Under the pieces are notes generated by a model, which was not told the DNA's origin, made no database searches, and worked only from the letters and a program-made list of their open reading frames with translations. DNA of 64,000 bases, from contig OX387606.1 of assembly GCA_947568835.1 (NCBI GenBank), forward strand, positions 10,788,001 through 10,852,000. Direction: 5' to 3'. Position 1 is the stretch's first letter. Each line of letters begins with the position of its first letter. The DNA is from Protonemura montana (Eukaryota > Arthropoda > Insecta > Plecoptera > Nemouridae). The position numbers and the translations under genes are program-made. Below are positions 24,200 through 37,228 of this stretch, piece by piece.

Positions 24200-27100
24200 C
24201 GGCACGACACTTTTAATTAGAGCTTTCAATGGGGAAATGATTGAAGACGTTGCATTCAGGCGCGTCAAGTTTAAGTTGCGCACAGTTATATGATTAGATT
24301 TTGATTAAAAATCAAATCAAAATGTAACGTTTGGTGGATGGTGTGCTTGCTAGAGTGTATGTCGCCGAATTGTTTGAGTCTCTATTGGAATTCTTGAAGG
24401 AAATTCGATTTATGTACAACAATGGGGTAGGTGCAAGCAATTGATCTTCAATACCAGTTAAACAGCGTCCAGTTCAAAAAGATTACTGAAGGTTGAGATG
24501 TAATTATCTGATTGACTATGACCAGTATTTTTTTAACAATTATTTTTTTCTGATATGAATACACTTATTGTTCATTTTTATAAATGCATTTATATATGCT
24601 TATATGCATTTTTTTTTACCTATAGCGCATTACATTTTGGTGTCTCCCTTGAACAAATAAAATAATTCCTTAATCTCACAAACTTTTAGGTCACCTTTAT
24701 CGTAAATAAGAGCAGTTGCTACCCAATACACCCTTCAATCTGGCCGAAATTAACAACATATTTTTCAAAAACTTTATCAAGATTAAAATCAAAGGTGCAA
24801 TTTTAAAACATAATCGCACCCTTTTTCAAACCAGAAATAATCGAAAATAAAGGAAACGCGCTCGCCGTAGCGGGTCTGCAAGTCATCCCAACCCGTCTGA
24901 CATCTGCCACCTTGAAGCCAACAGCAACAAGCGGCTGTTGATCTCTGCGGATGGACCACTAGCTCCCGGTGCATCTGTCCTCGGTCTGCACACGTGCCCT
25001 CACGTGCCAGCCAGTTTGTCTGGGGAGGGCACGCGTCTCTGTTGATATCGGAGCCTCGGGTCATGCAGACACCGCACAGGTATGGGTGCTGAGTTGGGTG
25101 TAGAGCTCAATGGGTCTCCTTTGGCACCTGGTACACAGGCATGGAGAGCCAATATCGTTTGGATTGCAAGCGCTGTTACATTTTTACTATTTTATTTGTT
25201 ATGGTAATTTATATAGGGCGACCAGGCGTTGAGTTTGTGGTCGTTTTTTACTGTTGCTTTTTTTTATTTGGTGGCTTAAATCGGAATGGTTGAAAATCGG
25301 GACAACATTATGTGAATATATGTTAATACTGCTAGCTTAGAACAACTATCAGTTCGCTGTAGGTACCTTTATTTATAAGAAAAAAGGTCTCCAACTCGCA
25401 TTTAGTTAATCGATCAATGAAACTGTTGACATTGATTGACCTGTTGTTCCCATTATCGCTATCTCAATATTATATCAATGCCAGCCAAATATCCACAGTT
25501 TACAATTTATTCACATAATTATAACTATCAGCTCAGTGAAATTGTAACAAGAAGTTGGTCGTTATCAGTATTATAAGAAAATAATTACAGTTGTATCCTT
25601 GTGATAATCTTTTTCGACCGCGGAGGTCTTGCCTTATAAAAAAAACAGAATAGAGCAATTAATATTGCCGAAAAACTCGGCAGATTTCTGAGAAAAATAC
25701 AAGCGTTAAAACTTGTACTCAGATGAAAAAAAAGATATCAAAGTCATTGACCAATGACCTGAGTAACTAAATTTAATGCATCATGTCTTTAACAGACGAG
25801 TTCTAACTCTAATGGAAATGAAATCTGTAGAATGTATCTTTTTTAAACCAGTTATTATTTTTGCTATACTTTTTGGATACATTATATGCTTTTGAGAGTG
25901 TTTCATATCAAGCTAATGCATCGCCGCTGAGTGCAGTGCAGTGAAGCTCTTGAAACTTGCATCGAGGGGGAAAATTTGCTCCAGAGCTGTCTATTATGAT
26001 TACCAAACGAATAATAGAAGTCGTACCCTATCACTTGCATTATATTTTCATCCCATAAGAGCATGGTAATGCCATCAACCACCAACGCGATGCATTCAAT
26101 CTAAATTTACACCGAAAAAATACTTTCTTTCACTGTTCTATATACCAGAAAAAATTTTCAGTCTGTAACTTCTCCAACAATTTCGATAGAAACAACGTTG
26201 TTTACACACAAGAATTACAGTAGACTAAAGTAGGGCTTATTAAAAAAAATATTGCTGTGCATATTCGATGCCCGGAGATTATGCCATCTGCTCCGTTCAC
26301 CACAAGGCAGGGCAAAGCCAGCCCTCACCGCACGGGCTTAACATTTGGTTTCAACCATGCGGCTTCAGGTTATGATCCCGGCCCTTGTCCCATGCCGGGG
26401 AATCGCCCCCCATCCCCTCCAACACACCAACCGGGCGTGCAAACCTCCCGAATCCGGTTTACTCCATGTCGACGAATCCCCTCGGAGTACGATGCAGCCC
26501 GGTGGACCAAAACAATGCGTAGCCAGGGGAACGGGGAGCTCTCTTGGCATCTGTCACCAGCGACCTAACAATTGCTCTTCTGGAGTGCACCAATTCAGTG
26601 ATCAAAGCGTTGCAGTTAATTTGGTTGCAATAATTATTAAGCATATTACGGTTCACAACCACTAAAAAGAAACAAGTTGAATTGGCAACTTCTCTAAAAT
26701 TATACAAGTCACCGCGACCAATTTCAACAGTCTTATACTGAAAATAATTAGCAAGATCCTAATTCTGTTTCCAAGGCGCGAAAAATAAACCCTTCAGGTA
26801 ATTACGTCCGTCGACTGTTCTAGCATTCAGCAGAGAGACTAACGTTTGTGCTTGCTCCAGTACGTGAGGCATTAGAATCAGGTCCTGCGTCTACTTAACA
26901 AGCAATGTGCCTGTTGTTGTATCGCATTTGCATATAGCTAATTTACAGTGGGGGGAACGGGACAGGAGACAGTTTCTAAATCTAATAAGTAGTATCAAAT
27001 TCGTGCAGCGCATAGCTGTTAGTTTCCTTCTGGACTCGGTGGACCTTCACGTGCAGAAGGACAGCGGACAGACTCGGTATAATATGCACCCTACATCTGT

Positions 27101-28909
27101 CGCGAACAGCTGATCTCGTCAGCCGAATGAGAAGAGGGTTGATTTAGTTTGTGTATTTTAACAACACAGTAAAGCACATCATGTTTCCCTTCCCTCATTA
27201 GAACTTCTCATTCTATCAAAACAAGTAGCAGGAGGCGGCGTCGACGTCGGCGGTGGCGTCGCTAAACTACATGGGCTGTTGCTGATGTTAATACCCGATG
27301 GTTTGGACAATAGAATGAATGGTTCAAGACAACAGGTTCCAGGAGATTGTGATGCCGTGGAGAATTGGGCACGGTCGGGTTTAATTGCTTTGTCAATGGC
27401 ATGTGCCAACTAGGTATTTGTAAATGAGTTTACAGTGTGAAATTTTGTAAACATGTTGTGTATGAAGCTATTTATTGGTAAGTTCATTCGCAAGTAATTG
27501 CAATATGTAAGGGAAGAGAGTGCACGATGTTTATACCAAAGGGTTTAGCAAGACCATTAAGATAGTACAGAAAAATATCGATTTTTAAATATAACACAGT
27601 GTAAACATGAAAATCGCACGCTAGCGGCGCGTCTGCACGGCTAATTGCTTAAAAAATAATTACAGGATTAAAACATTATTTCCTGTCCGTACGTTCAAGC
27701 CTCTTGGCGTGTTAAAAAATGCTTTGACATGTATAATACAGAAATCCTCATGAATGGATGCAGGTGATACTTGCACGAACGCATGCATGCATGCGTACGA
27801 TCTCGCAGTCTAGTACAGAGAATCGTGACACCCGTCGGCATCCCCTGTCCCCTTCACGACGTCACTGCTCCCAACAATGGGGCAACCCCAGCTCCAGCCC
27901 CAGTCTACCCCTGGTACAGACTTGTTGCGTACATTGTTAAAGACTAGTTCCACCTCCGTCAGCTGTTGGAGGATCGCTTAGGAAAACATGTCACCTGGTC
28001 CATCGACGATGAGGTGGGGTGAGGATTAAAACGTAGGGGCCATGGACCCTTTCATCGGTCAGTCATGGCACTACCGCCCCTATAGCGAGGGTTACCCTGG
28101 GACAAAAGCACCTGTGTGCTGGGGGGGATGTCTAGATGAAGACTCGAAAAGTGCATGGCGTGCACGAGGAGAATAGACATCAGGGTGTAATGCATGATTG
28201 TTATTTAGTAATTGTTGTTTTTTAATCAAAATTAAGTATGATGAATGTCGATGGTTGCATCTGCCATGATGTATGGGAGCTGTTGCACAAATATAAGGAT
28301 TGAATTTTGATATGATGTGTTTATGATTTGAATAGTTTCTACATCAGATTGAGAAATTTTCTGTCGACGAAATGTTGAAGAATTGGAGACACCATTCTGG
28401 TGTTTCTCAGAGATGACGTCCTTTTTTTTGGTCTGCCGAAAACTTTCCCGCCGTCGCGGAAAACAAAAAAACTTTCTTTGAGAAATCCATTCGATGTCAG
28501 AAGTTTTCATTATACTTGGCAACAGACATCGGATGCATCTCTCCTCACCAGCCGCTCTTTGACAGATTCCCAGCTGTCAAATTGACATCTTCGCTCCTGC
28601 TGCCACCAACACTCTGCCTGCAACTTCACAACAATACCATCGAATGTCAATGGAATCTCGCGGTATTCTCCAATTTGTTAAGCAAGAGAAATCGTATGAT
28701 AAACCCTTTAAGATACCAGACAGGCAAGTTATTCAAAATAAGTTAGTCAATTCCAGCTTTGATTATTACTTCTGTACCAAAACCAAAAAAGCACGACACC
28801 AATCGCAGCACCCAGTCTACATATGTCGTCAGGATCTAAGGTGTGTAGGAAGTGCCGATATCCCAATTTGTGTACAAGGAAGTCAGAAGAACCTACTTAA
28901 CTTTGGGGG
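24200..28909. other. Intergenic with isolated GC-rich blocks, no gene seen
   Basis: Mostly AT-rich. Three GC-rich islands stand out at about 24880-25080, 26265-26570 and 27815-27945. Each carries chance ORFs in more than one frame, and I could not match any to a protein family. A short (GCAT)n palindromic run lies at 27781-27795. Confidence 0.45.
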
Positions 28910-28929
28910 TTAGGTTAGGTTAGGTTAGG
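28910..28929 (+). repeat. Interstitial (TTAGG)4, arthropod telomere motif
   Basis: Four perfect TTAGG units. TTAGG is the ancestral arthropod telomere repeat, so this supports the taxonomic call. At this length it is an interstitial trace, not a telomere. Confidence 0.85.
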
Positions 28930-31335
28930 ACCTTGAGATTTCTTGCCACAAATCGGGGTTTAGTGTCGGTTGAGACCAACAAAAATTGAATGGATCTAAT
29001 TCTTGAACTTATTGTTGGCAAAATAAAACTTCATAAAATATGAAAGGTTGCAATATATGTGTTTAACAGGCACAGTGAGTCCGTAGTACCAAACAAACTG
29101 GGTATCCGTCAAACAAGCCCTTCTATATAGAAGTGTTATATAACACTGTTGTACAGTTATAAAATCAAATACTCACTGGTATTCATTGCACATGCACATA
29201 ATTCTGCAATTGCGCTCCACAAGTATCGAGAATGCACGAGTAAAAAAAAGAAAAACACGCACACAGTAGCAATTACTATACGTTCCACAAAAGGTGTTAG
29301 AATTTGCTACCCTCACGACGTGCGGCCAGGCCATACAGACATTCGCATACCTATAAATTATGAACTCGTGAAGCTGAAGCGAACGCTTTGGATACGTCAG
29401 CTAGATAGCTGGCTTGTAGCCATTGCAAAAGGGCTATGAATTATTCCTACTAATTTACGAGTTTCCATTAGTGTAGCACGGGGTCGACCCCAACTTTAAT
29501 ATCTACATGCTCTGCATACGAGCTCAGCGCAATATTCCTTGTTTACTTTTAGTTACGAGACGGGGCCTGGCCGGCGCATTCCATGCAGCAATAATATCCA
29601 ACAAAGCAAACAAAATTGATGATATCAATAATAATAGGGTATGCATATCTCGATTTTACCATGTACAATAACATCGTGTCTTTAGATGAATTTTAAGTTT
29701 CCTGTGACGCATGAAAGAAGCGGACGAATTCTATTGTCCGCTTAAATGCTGAAATTACAGCACCGATTTTTAATCTAAAACAGTTATCGCGCGATGACCT
29801 TATCAAGTTGTTTCCGCTGCTGACCCGAACTGGCCATGGCTGGTCCGAATTAAAATCAAAACAACGTAGCTGGAATGTTATCAACAACTTAGCAGCGATA
29901 GACAGAAAAGAATGTGTATACTGTATGAAAACAAACATGAGGAACGAAGCCATGAAAAATCCAGGAAAAGGTATTTCCTACCTTCTAGTGAAGCAATCGA
30001 TTGGTGCTGTGTTTTGTGGGCCGTGTTCCGATCTGGTGTCTCCAGGGAGGCACTTGTGTACTACGGCTATGGCCGGTCACTGGCCAGGCCAGTCTGCCAG
30101 CCTCACTCTTGCATTTTTAATTTCGGCTCGTACTTATGATTTATTAAAGGGTTGCGGTGAGTCAACAAGATCCAACGACACAGGGTGTAGACGAGAAAAC
30201 GAACAGGGATGGTCAAAGTTTATTGCAACGCAATTTATGGGCATATTATAAAGAGATATCTAGCCTAATCGACGGATATTGTACTGATATTTAATACGGT
30301 GACTGAAAAACGTAATACAACTTGAGTTTTTATAATGGGTTTAAAGTCTTCTTGATTAACATTCGTGAAAAAAAAATTATCTAATCAGGACCTTGAGCTC
30401 AGTGCTTGTCTTAATCAAAATCGCCAACCTTACAATCACAACAAATTCGCCTCCACGGTCAAAATCAATAAATTGGCCTTCGGATAATTTCAATCTTCTC
30501 AAACCACCATCTTGACTTTATCACATTGCTATTTTCCAGTAACACAATTTTCTTTTGGTGCAGATGCCAAAAACAACCGAAATTACGTTCTGTAATGAAA
30601 TGTCGTAAACGTCATAAAACCTTTCACATCGAATGGCCACCAGTCCAAGACGTCAGTTCGAACCTATACCGGCATAATTTAACGTTATATTTACAAAACT
30701 GAAATAATATATTTCGGGATTTCCATGAATAGTCAATTCGAAAGCCTACTCGACTTGAATGATTTGGATTTTCGCGTCGCGCCTAATTCATTATTCAATA
30801 GATTGAAGCCGCCACGAACACTACTCCATATACCAGCGTACAAGCCAGCCATGTTATTGGATTCGAATAGAACCAAAATAATCCCACCGACTCAGCACAA
30901 CCCACCCCCTCTCGAACGCTTTGAAGAACATTCGCACCCTGCACATAACTAGTAAGTCGTCTTCTTCAATTGCTCAGCTAACTTGTTGAAATAATCACGT
31001 GCTGCGCACGACGCCGTCGCCGATGCCGACGCCGCGCGACGCCGCTGCGACTTTGAGAGTTGCTTCTCGTCGAGATTAAAGCGTGTCGATTTATGTATGG
31101 AAACGAGGTTGGTTGCGCGCCGAGGACAATGCCGAACGGAGTAATTAAGATTCGGGACATGTTTTAGAGAAGTTCAAGTTGGTGTTCACTGGATGAGCAA
31201 AGACAATGGACCAGCCAGGGCATAGGGAAGCTGACGGTGCTAGTGTGCTGGCAAATAAGCCGGCTGGTGCTGCTTCATGTGTTCCGTTGTCATTTTCTTC
31301 CCACAAAACCCCTATGGTGATCGTGCCCGCTCGTG

Positions 31336-31357
31336 CCCCCCCCCCCCCCCCCCCCCC
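31336..31357. repeat. Poly-C run (22 bp)
   Basis: Uninterrupted run of C. It is prone to sequencing and assembly length errors, and the complementary G run could form a G-quadruplex. Confidence 0.9.
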
Positions 31358-32020
31358 TCGAATCTACACACTGGCGCTGGAGAGGGTAGTGTACGTACGG
31401 GGACCTCGTTACTGCTGGTTTTTCATGTGTACTTGATTTCTGTTAGCACGCATAATGATCGTTGCGTATGCAGTTGCATACGCAGATTTCATAGATTTGC
31501 ACTGACGACCTATTTCATTTTTTTATAAGTTTCACGATTTTCCTGTATTCAGCGCACCTGTAGCTAAAAAAAAAAACGAAAAAATCCAAGGTGCACAGAT
31601 ACTTAACCTCAAAATGTAGTAAATATAATCAAGAATGCATGCCAATAATACTTGAAGACATTAATCATTTAGAAACTACTCATTTATTACCTCTTCTTAA
31701 AGAAAGGGCATTTACTTTGAATCGAATTCAGCAAGAAAAGAGATAGTTGAAAGGTTGACACAAAAATGGATGTCGGAAAGCTAAATTTCCTTCACAAACT
31801 GAAGGGAATGCTGTGCGATATCGCAAGAGAGCAGAAAGAAGACGCGTTTATTGTTGTTATTATTATAAAAGCGAGCTGACTTCATTTAGCTAATGGATTC
31901 CTGAATGACGACCCAAAGAGTAATTCAAAGTCTGATAATGTGAACCCCAGACGCTGCAAGTCAGTGAGAATCACAGGAATCGCGTGGTTTTTGGAGCGAG
32001 CCTGTGGACTTGGCAGGGGT

Positions 32021-32045
32021 GGGGGGGGGGGGGGGGGGGGGGGGG
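32021..32045. repeat. Poly-G run (25 bp)
   Basis: The longest homopolymer in the window. It is preceded by a short GGGG block, making it G-quadruplex prone. Its exact length is unreliable. Confidence 0.9.
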
Positions 32046-33740
32046 AGAGCGGAATTAATTCAAAGGAAAAAGCTCTTCCTCTGAATCACTCGGTTATGGA
32101 ACGCTATGCGCGTTCAGCTACCTCGTACCTTGATCAGTGTGGCTCAGATGCGAGAAATTATGAAGGTAGCATCTAGAATACCGATAGAAGTTATGTCAAA
32201 TAGAAATCTATTCTTCACGTAATTGTACCTGTGCTCATCTAGAATGGTATTTATAGCAAAATTGTACCTAGAAATTGTACCCGATTTGAGGTTAGAGTGC
32301 AATATGATTTGTTATTTATTGATAAGTTCTTATGACATAGTAATATGAACTTTCCCAAGATCAACCTATTACTCAACTGGGAAAAAAATAACATTCGTCG
32401 ATGTCTAGCCTTTTCGGTGCACGTTTGAGTTACAGTTTGTTACTTAATAACAAAATATATTAAATTATTATTTAAACAAAATTTGATATGTAATAAAGTT
32501 GAACTCCTAAAAAAAAATTGAAAAAAATTGACTCCTAAAAATTGACCTCTAATCAAATGATGAGCCTCGAACAAGAATCTATTCAATTTCAACTGTTTAT
32601 AAGTTAACAAATCAAATAGCTTTCTCCCACAATGCCAATATAAAAGAAATCTCGAAAAAGACAGTACTAAAAATTGCAACTCAGCAGCCAGCACCTTTTC
32701 AATCTATTGTCAATTCTCAATCCAAGAAAACAGGTTATACGTCTATACTGCATTCAGACGCCGGCCTCGGCATGCATCCCAGTCACGGAATGGGCGTCGC
32801 GACGCCAGCCAGCCGACTCTGACGTCTCGAGGAGCTTCTCAAGAATACTCTTGACATCTTACGGAATTGGCGTCTGCACGTGACCAAATGAACATCCATG
32901 TGTCTGTCGTCGCCGCAAGCGAAGGCATCGTGGCCCGCTGAGACTGCTGAATTGCTGAGGTGATAGTCAAGTGGCTATGAGAGTGACCTCCTGACGAGGC
33001 CAGAGGAGCGATTGTCAAGGGGAATAGGGAAATGCAGCGAAACAGTAAATTTATCAATGCTGCAGTTTTATCGAACGATTGACGTTTATTTTTTATAAGG
33101 TGGTTTAAAAGCGAGGAAGTGTTTATAAAGACGCGAAGGAATCGCCCGCTGAAAAGCCTACAATAAGGCATTATAAAAAGCGGAAATGTATTTCTTGCTA
33201 TTTTTTTTGTCATTTGCATTTCACGTTTCAGTGTCGTTAATTATGATTATTTACTAACATTTTCAGCTAGTATCTTGTGGTCATTTATCCAAATGCTATT
33301 ATTTTCTTCCTAAAGCTAAGATTATAAAATAATAACAACAACTAATGTATGTTTCGTGATGAAACACTGGAATCGAAAGCGATCAGAGGCAGAGATAAAA
33401 TTTCGTTCATTCATCTCACGCACTTTTTTTTGTTAGTGTTGTGAAAATGTTTAACAAGTTGGTAACATCGATATCGCTTTCGGTCATCCCTTCCCAGCCC
33501 GTATCCGGAAGTAAATATCCGAGCTCAAGTTTCGCAGGAAGCATTGGTTTCAACATCCAAGGCAGAGGGCAATTCACTTGAACCCTGTCCAACACTGAGC
33601 ATCGCTTGTGAAACGTCACTTTCGAGTCGTTCGCTGCACAGTCATTGCATTACTCGGGGAATTTAATCTTAACGATACTTTTACATTAATCTAATTTATT
33701 TTGCTATTAAAAATACAAAAAAAAATTTACAAAAACAGGT

Positions 33741-33812
33741 ATCCAATCGGGAACTCGATCGCCGATCTCAACTTGTCGCGGATGTTGCACTGACCAATTG
33801 AGCTAGTTGAAT
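33741..33812 (-). repeat. tRNA-like sequence, tRNA-derived SINE or tRNA pseudogene
   Basis: On the minus strand the 72-nt segment starts ATTCAAC and ends ATTGGAT, which pair at six of seven acceptor positions. An A-box-like TAGCTCAATTGG and a B-box-like GATCGAGTTCCCG lie at the right spacing for RNA polymerase III. The D stem has one mismatch and the anticodon stem is poorly formed, so this is not a working tRNA. A- and T-rich sequence follows the 3' end. A tRNA-derived SINE head is the simplest reading. I cannot name the parent isoacceptor. Confidence 0.5.
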
Positions 33813-34111
33813 CTAACTGGATTTTAGTGTTTGATGAAAATTACGGATCTCCAAAGAGGCTGAGGCTGTGAATACTCACAGTCACTCTGACCCTTAAAGC
33901 AGACGCTGCTTTTGAGTTACTACAAATGAACCGGTGAACTGTAAAAAGTAGACATTTCCCACATTTTTCATGAAAAAAAAATTAAATCTAGTAAAAAATG
34001 TAATCACAAGCTCTCATGCAATTTTTTTACTGGATCAGCATATTGATTAGACCTTGAGGCTTAAATGCTGTGTTTTCTCTAATTTTGGCAAAGGTTATAA
34101 CCCTTCTACCA

Positions 34112-34424
34112 AAGAGCTGAAGTTCATCTGTCTTCACAATAAATTACCACCAAATGACTACTTTACCGCCAAAAATTGAGGATGCTATAAGATGGAGCGA
34201 CCGTTGTTTCAAATGTCAAGAAGTTTAATTTCGTCATTTCTCGCAAATTATTCAGAGTTAGGACTGGTTAAGTCTCAGTTAATCTTTGTTAATGCTAAGC
34301 TTAATGATTGATACAAATTAATCGATATTTTGAGTAGTACTTACTTTATTATAGATGTTTGTTAAAAAGGTCGACCGCAAGAGCCACAGGGTATCATTCT
34401 CTGTTACCACGTGTTGCCGGCTCG
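34112..34424. repeat. Dispersed repeat family 2, copy 2
   Basis: Homologous to 13245-13503 in the scrt intron, same orientation. It is longer by about 45 bp near its right end (gagccacagggtatc and neighbours), ending at gttgccgg. It lacks visible coding capacity, TIRs and target duplications. Confidence 0.75.
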
Positions 34425-36380
34425 TTTGCTCAGTAGAAAGTTTAACAATAACAAGGGCCCTATATTCATATCTATAAACTTACTGGTATAACTAAATGAA
34501 TCAGATGGTGAGGCAATATGCAAAAATAAAATGTGTATTTTACACACTGTTGCTCAGTCTTCATCCAGTTATTTGATTCGAACGGTGAAAAAAATCTCTA
34601 CCCCGAGACAAGGCATGCTGAGAATACGTTAGTTTGGTTGTTTTTGGGCCCCCTCCAGGGGAATTCAGTATCGCACCAGAGTGTCATGCCGGCTGACGAC
34701 TCGAATTGAGAACTGATAGAGATGAAGAAGGCGCTATCAAAAATCTTTTGTCAGGAGACGGACAAAGATGAAGGCGCGACAAGCAACTGGAATACTAAGC
34801 GGATGTGTGGTGTACGCGGCCGCGTTCGATTTCAGAAATACGTTTCTTATTCTGCTTCGACACAGAATTCACCCTTTCCAAACATTTTTTTATATTTGTT
34901 ACTTCATTTATCCAAGAATAAAAAAAAATACCGCATCTTTTTAATGCGATGACATACAGTCTGGCCCATAAGAGAATTTACCAGCACAATAAAGAATTTA
35001 ATAGAATACCAACTCATAAATGGAATTTAAATTATGATTTCAGAAGTGGTATTGTAAAATACTTATTTCTTTATCATAAAAAAACACCAAAAATGTAGGT
35101 ACATGCAACCAAATGTAAAAATTAAAGAATAATTTGTAGAAATATTCTTAAAATAGCTCTAAAAATAAAACATCTTGTCATGAAAAAATCTCAAGATTAA
35201 ACGGCAAATGGCGGACATCAGCGGAGATGAATTTCAGTGTTTTTAAAAATGACAGTTGGCCCGCATGTCAGCCCGAAACGGCCGGTGGTGCTTCTGCCGG
35301 GACAATATTTTCTCACGCTGAACGGAGTATAGATTGCGAGAGTCGAGTTGAGTTCATTCATTAATGGCGTTTTTGATTGGCCTGCACCAGGGCGGGTTTG
35401 AAACTAGTTAGATGACGTTTTGATGGCCGGGTTTTCACTAGCTCCGAGCGAGAGAGCGCCCACCCAAACACGTGATCACTAGCTGTCAGTCAATTAATGT
35501 ATTTTCCAATTGCACCGTCGAAATTCTCGGAGGGAGAAATGTGCACTGAGAATGATATGAGAGCGAGCAACTCTGCCAGTCGAACGCACGGAAGTTGCAC
35601 TGGGGCAGGGTCACATGCCCAGTCAAACAAGCAGATCGCCCCCAGTGCACACCCGGGGCACTAGTCAAATACGGTATAATAATACCATACCGCAATTGAT
35701 TAAAAATAGCTATGGGTCACCACAGACAAAATCGTCTTTTCTGAGAAAACCTTGGCCCGTCACTTGACTAACCTTTTATCAAATTCGGGAGAGGTCAAGA
35801 AGCACGACGCGTGTTTAGCAATCTTTGAGCATCGGTCGCTTGAAGCCACTGAAAAAAAAAAACGTGTGACGTCAGTTAACTTATAATTACACATCATTAT
35901 CTTTCAATTAATCAAATCCACTTTTTTTCTATATAGTTTTTCACCAAATAGTGAAACACTTTAATTTACGTGCACTTTTCTCAACGAATTACAATATTAC
36001 ACAAACTAATTATTCAATGAGGCAAGGTGCTATTGTGAATTGAGGGTCCGAGGTATGTTAAAGTAAAATGGAATATGGAAAACATGTACTTTTACTAGTT
36101 TGTAACAGGTTCCATTCAAATTACAAACGTTCAAGGCCTTTGCTGCAGAAACGAGTGAAATCTCTGTCGGCGCTGGCAGCGATAATTCGCGCGCTTTGTT
36201 TGCGAGAGAGCTCAACGCGTGATCAAACAAGACGCATTATGCGTACCATGGAGATTTTTCAACGCTTCAAAGCGCACTTAACACGCACAAAAACAACGCA
36301 CATGCGTCCTATTAGAGGTCAATCAACCGACGACAAAGTTATTATTGCATCACTGTAATAGGGTAAGCAACGCCCACACA
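34425..36380. other. Intergenic upstream of the Cys/Pro-rich cluster, no gene seen
   Basis: AT-rich with short frames (34722-34952, 36068-36358) that I regard as chance. A moderately GC-rich patch lies around 35250-35480. Confidence 0.4.
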
Positions 36381-36471
36381 TATATTTGAACTCTGGGGCA
36401 TTTGGGACACACTTTGAAGTTAAGTAATATCACTTGCTCTGGTTCAGTTCTGGGAGAAACACTACTCGGCG
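36381..36471 (+). promoter_or_regulatory. Candidate promoter and non-coding exon 1 of cluster gene 1
   Basis: A weak TATA motif (TATATTT at 36381-36387) precedes a stretch ending in a consensus donor, GTAAGT at 36472. That implies an exon of about 60 nt, like the 55-nt and 78-nt first exons proposed for genes 2 and 3. There is no ATG-led frame in it. The call rests mainly on analogy with the other two genes. Confidence 0.4.
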
Positions 36472-36831
36472 GTAAGTAAACAAGTTCGGTTTTATTGGCA
36501 ATTGTTTCAATTTTTTATTTTGGTTTGTTGATTTTCAGTGTAGGTGGTAGATTAAATGGTAATACAAGAGGTATGCCAATTCATTGGACACTTTACTACC
36601 TGATCTTGTAATCGGTGTACACAAATACTTAACGTGCCATAGTTGAGGATTCCTGACAGAGAATTATCGTTTATTATTTTCAGTTGTTGCTTACAAAAGT
36701 CATCTTCCGTAATTACAGACAAAATGCACGATAGGCACGCAGTTGCACGCAGTTTGTGTAAAGAGTTACTGGAACACTCGAATAATTTGCAGTCTCCAAA
36801 AACAATCTCCATTTAGAGCAGACTGCAGCAA

Positions 36832-37191
36832 GTTTGTTTGTTTGTTTGTTTGTTTGTTTGTTTTTTATTTTCCTATAGACATTTACAAAGTAATTGTATA
36901 GGCATCGTTAGTTATATATCAATCTATATATACAGTATTTACAAAGATCACATTTTTTACATAATTTAAATCATGGTTTGTAAAAGGGGGTGGGGAGGGA
37001 GAGGAGAGAAGTGAAGTGGGTTAGGTTTCGAGGTATTCACGTAAGGTGTAGAATGGGTTATCTATAAGGTAGGATTTTAGGGTGTGGTTAAATGAGGACG
37101 TGGTTGTGGAGTTTTTAATATTACTAGGGAGTTTGTTGTAGAGGATGGTGCAAGTGATATCACAACCATGTGTTTTTATGGAAGATAATAA
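36832..37191 (-). mobile_element. 5'-truncated non-LTR retrotransposon (LINE) 3' fragment
   Basis: On the minus strand, a 57-codon stretch from 37191 down to a TAA at 37021-37023 reads as the C-terminal end of a LINE reverse-transcriptase protein. It contains TILYNKLPSNIK, then FNHTLKSYLI and FYTLREYL just before the stop. This Leu-Pro-x-x-Ile-Lys ... Phe-x-x-x-Leu-Lys ... Phe-Tyr pattern is common at the C-termini of such ORF2 proteins. A ~160-bp 3' UTR follows, then an (AAAC)n tail, seen as (GTTT)n at 36832-36863. Everything upstream is missing, so the element is dead. It lies inside the proposed intron of cluster gene 1 and ends 37 bp before that gene's ATG. Confidence 0.75.
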
Positions 37192-37228
37192 TTACATTTG
37201 TATTAAGTATAACTCCTGACATTTGCAG

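Larger units (their letters stand above)
28930..33740. other. Intergenic, no gene seen
   Basis: AT-rich. Contains paired short palindromes at 29120-29147, a CpG-rich patch near 30996-31060, a 22-C run at 31336-31357 and a 25-G run at 32021-32045. The 147-codon frame at 29808-30251 starts with TTG and has no recognisable domain. Confidence 0.45.

Noticed and set aside
29808..30251. 147-codon + frame with several Cys
   Set aside because: TTG start and an opposing minus-strand frame over part of it. Cys spacing matches no family I know.
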